Below are positions 5,323 through 5,338 of a stretch of 5,338 nt of DNA, piece by piece. Source of the stretch: Phycisphaeraceae bacterium (GTDB lineage: Bacteria; Planctomycetota; Phycisphaerae; Phycisphaerales; Phycisphaeraceae); NCBI GenBank assembly GCA_016763955.1, contig JAESSU010000009.1, forward strand, positions 1 to 5,338, given 5' to 3'. Below the pieces are notes generated by a model. It had not been told where the DNA came from and made no database searches. It worked only from the letters and a program-made list of their open reading frames with translations. The position numbers were made by a program, and so were the translations under genes. Each line of letters starts with the position of its first letter. Within the stretch, counting starts at the first letter, position 1.

Positions 5323-5338
5323 AGCTATTTCCTGTAGC

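Overview
The window holds three complete protein genes. A nitrate/nitrite MFS transporter (narK/NRT2 type, minus strand, 2-1381) occupies the left end. A ComM/YifB-family AAA+ ATPase (minus strand, 1874-3388) lies in the middle. The protease ATPase HslU (plus strand, 3732-5102) lies on the right, divergent from comM. All three have the family motifs expected of working proteins, and none is broken. No rRNA, tRNA, CRISPR array, integrase or toxin-antitoxin pair is visible.

The organism is a Gram-negative-type bacterium with GC close to half (estimated by eye). HslU has a GYHG pore loop instead of GYVG, and ComM lacks the Cys cluster after its NP motif. hslU also sits apart from hslV, next to comM. 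I lean weakly towards Planctomycetota or a relative, but this is impression rather than proof. The transporter implies nitrate or nitrite uptake. Any linked reductase genes would have to lie left of the window.

The unusual content is between the genes. (1) About 270 bp upstream of the transporter, a perfect 15-bp palindrome lies between plausible -35 and -10 elements, which is an operator-like layout. (2) The comM/hslU divergent region contains a gene-less block of about 182 bp. It has imperfect terminal inverted repeats of 32 and 35 nt and exact 10-14 bp flanking direct repeats, so it looks like a MITE. Inside it are a 15-bp and a 19-bp perfect palindrome. The insertion appears to have split what was once a compact divergent promoter region. 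(3) Downstream of hslU, about 130 bp carry 28-bp imperfect terminal inverted repeats around three hairpins, a second candidate small repeat element. The right edge of the window has a further hairpin that resembles part of it.

No previously undescribed protein system is visible. The genes are housekeeping or uptake functions, and novelty, if any, lies in the two small repeat elements and the palindromic operator candidates.
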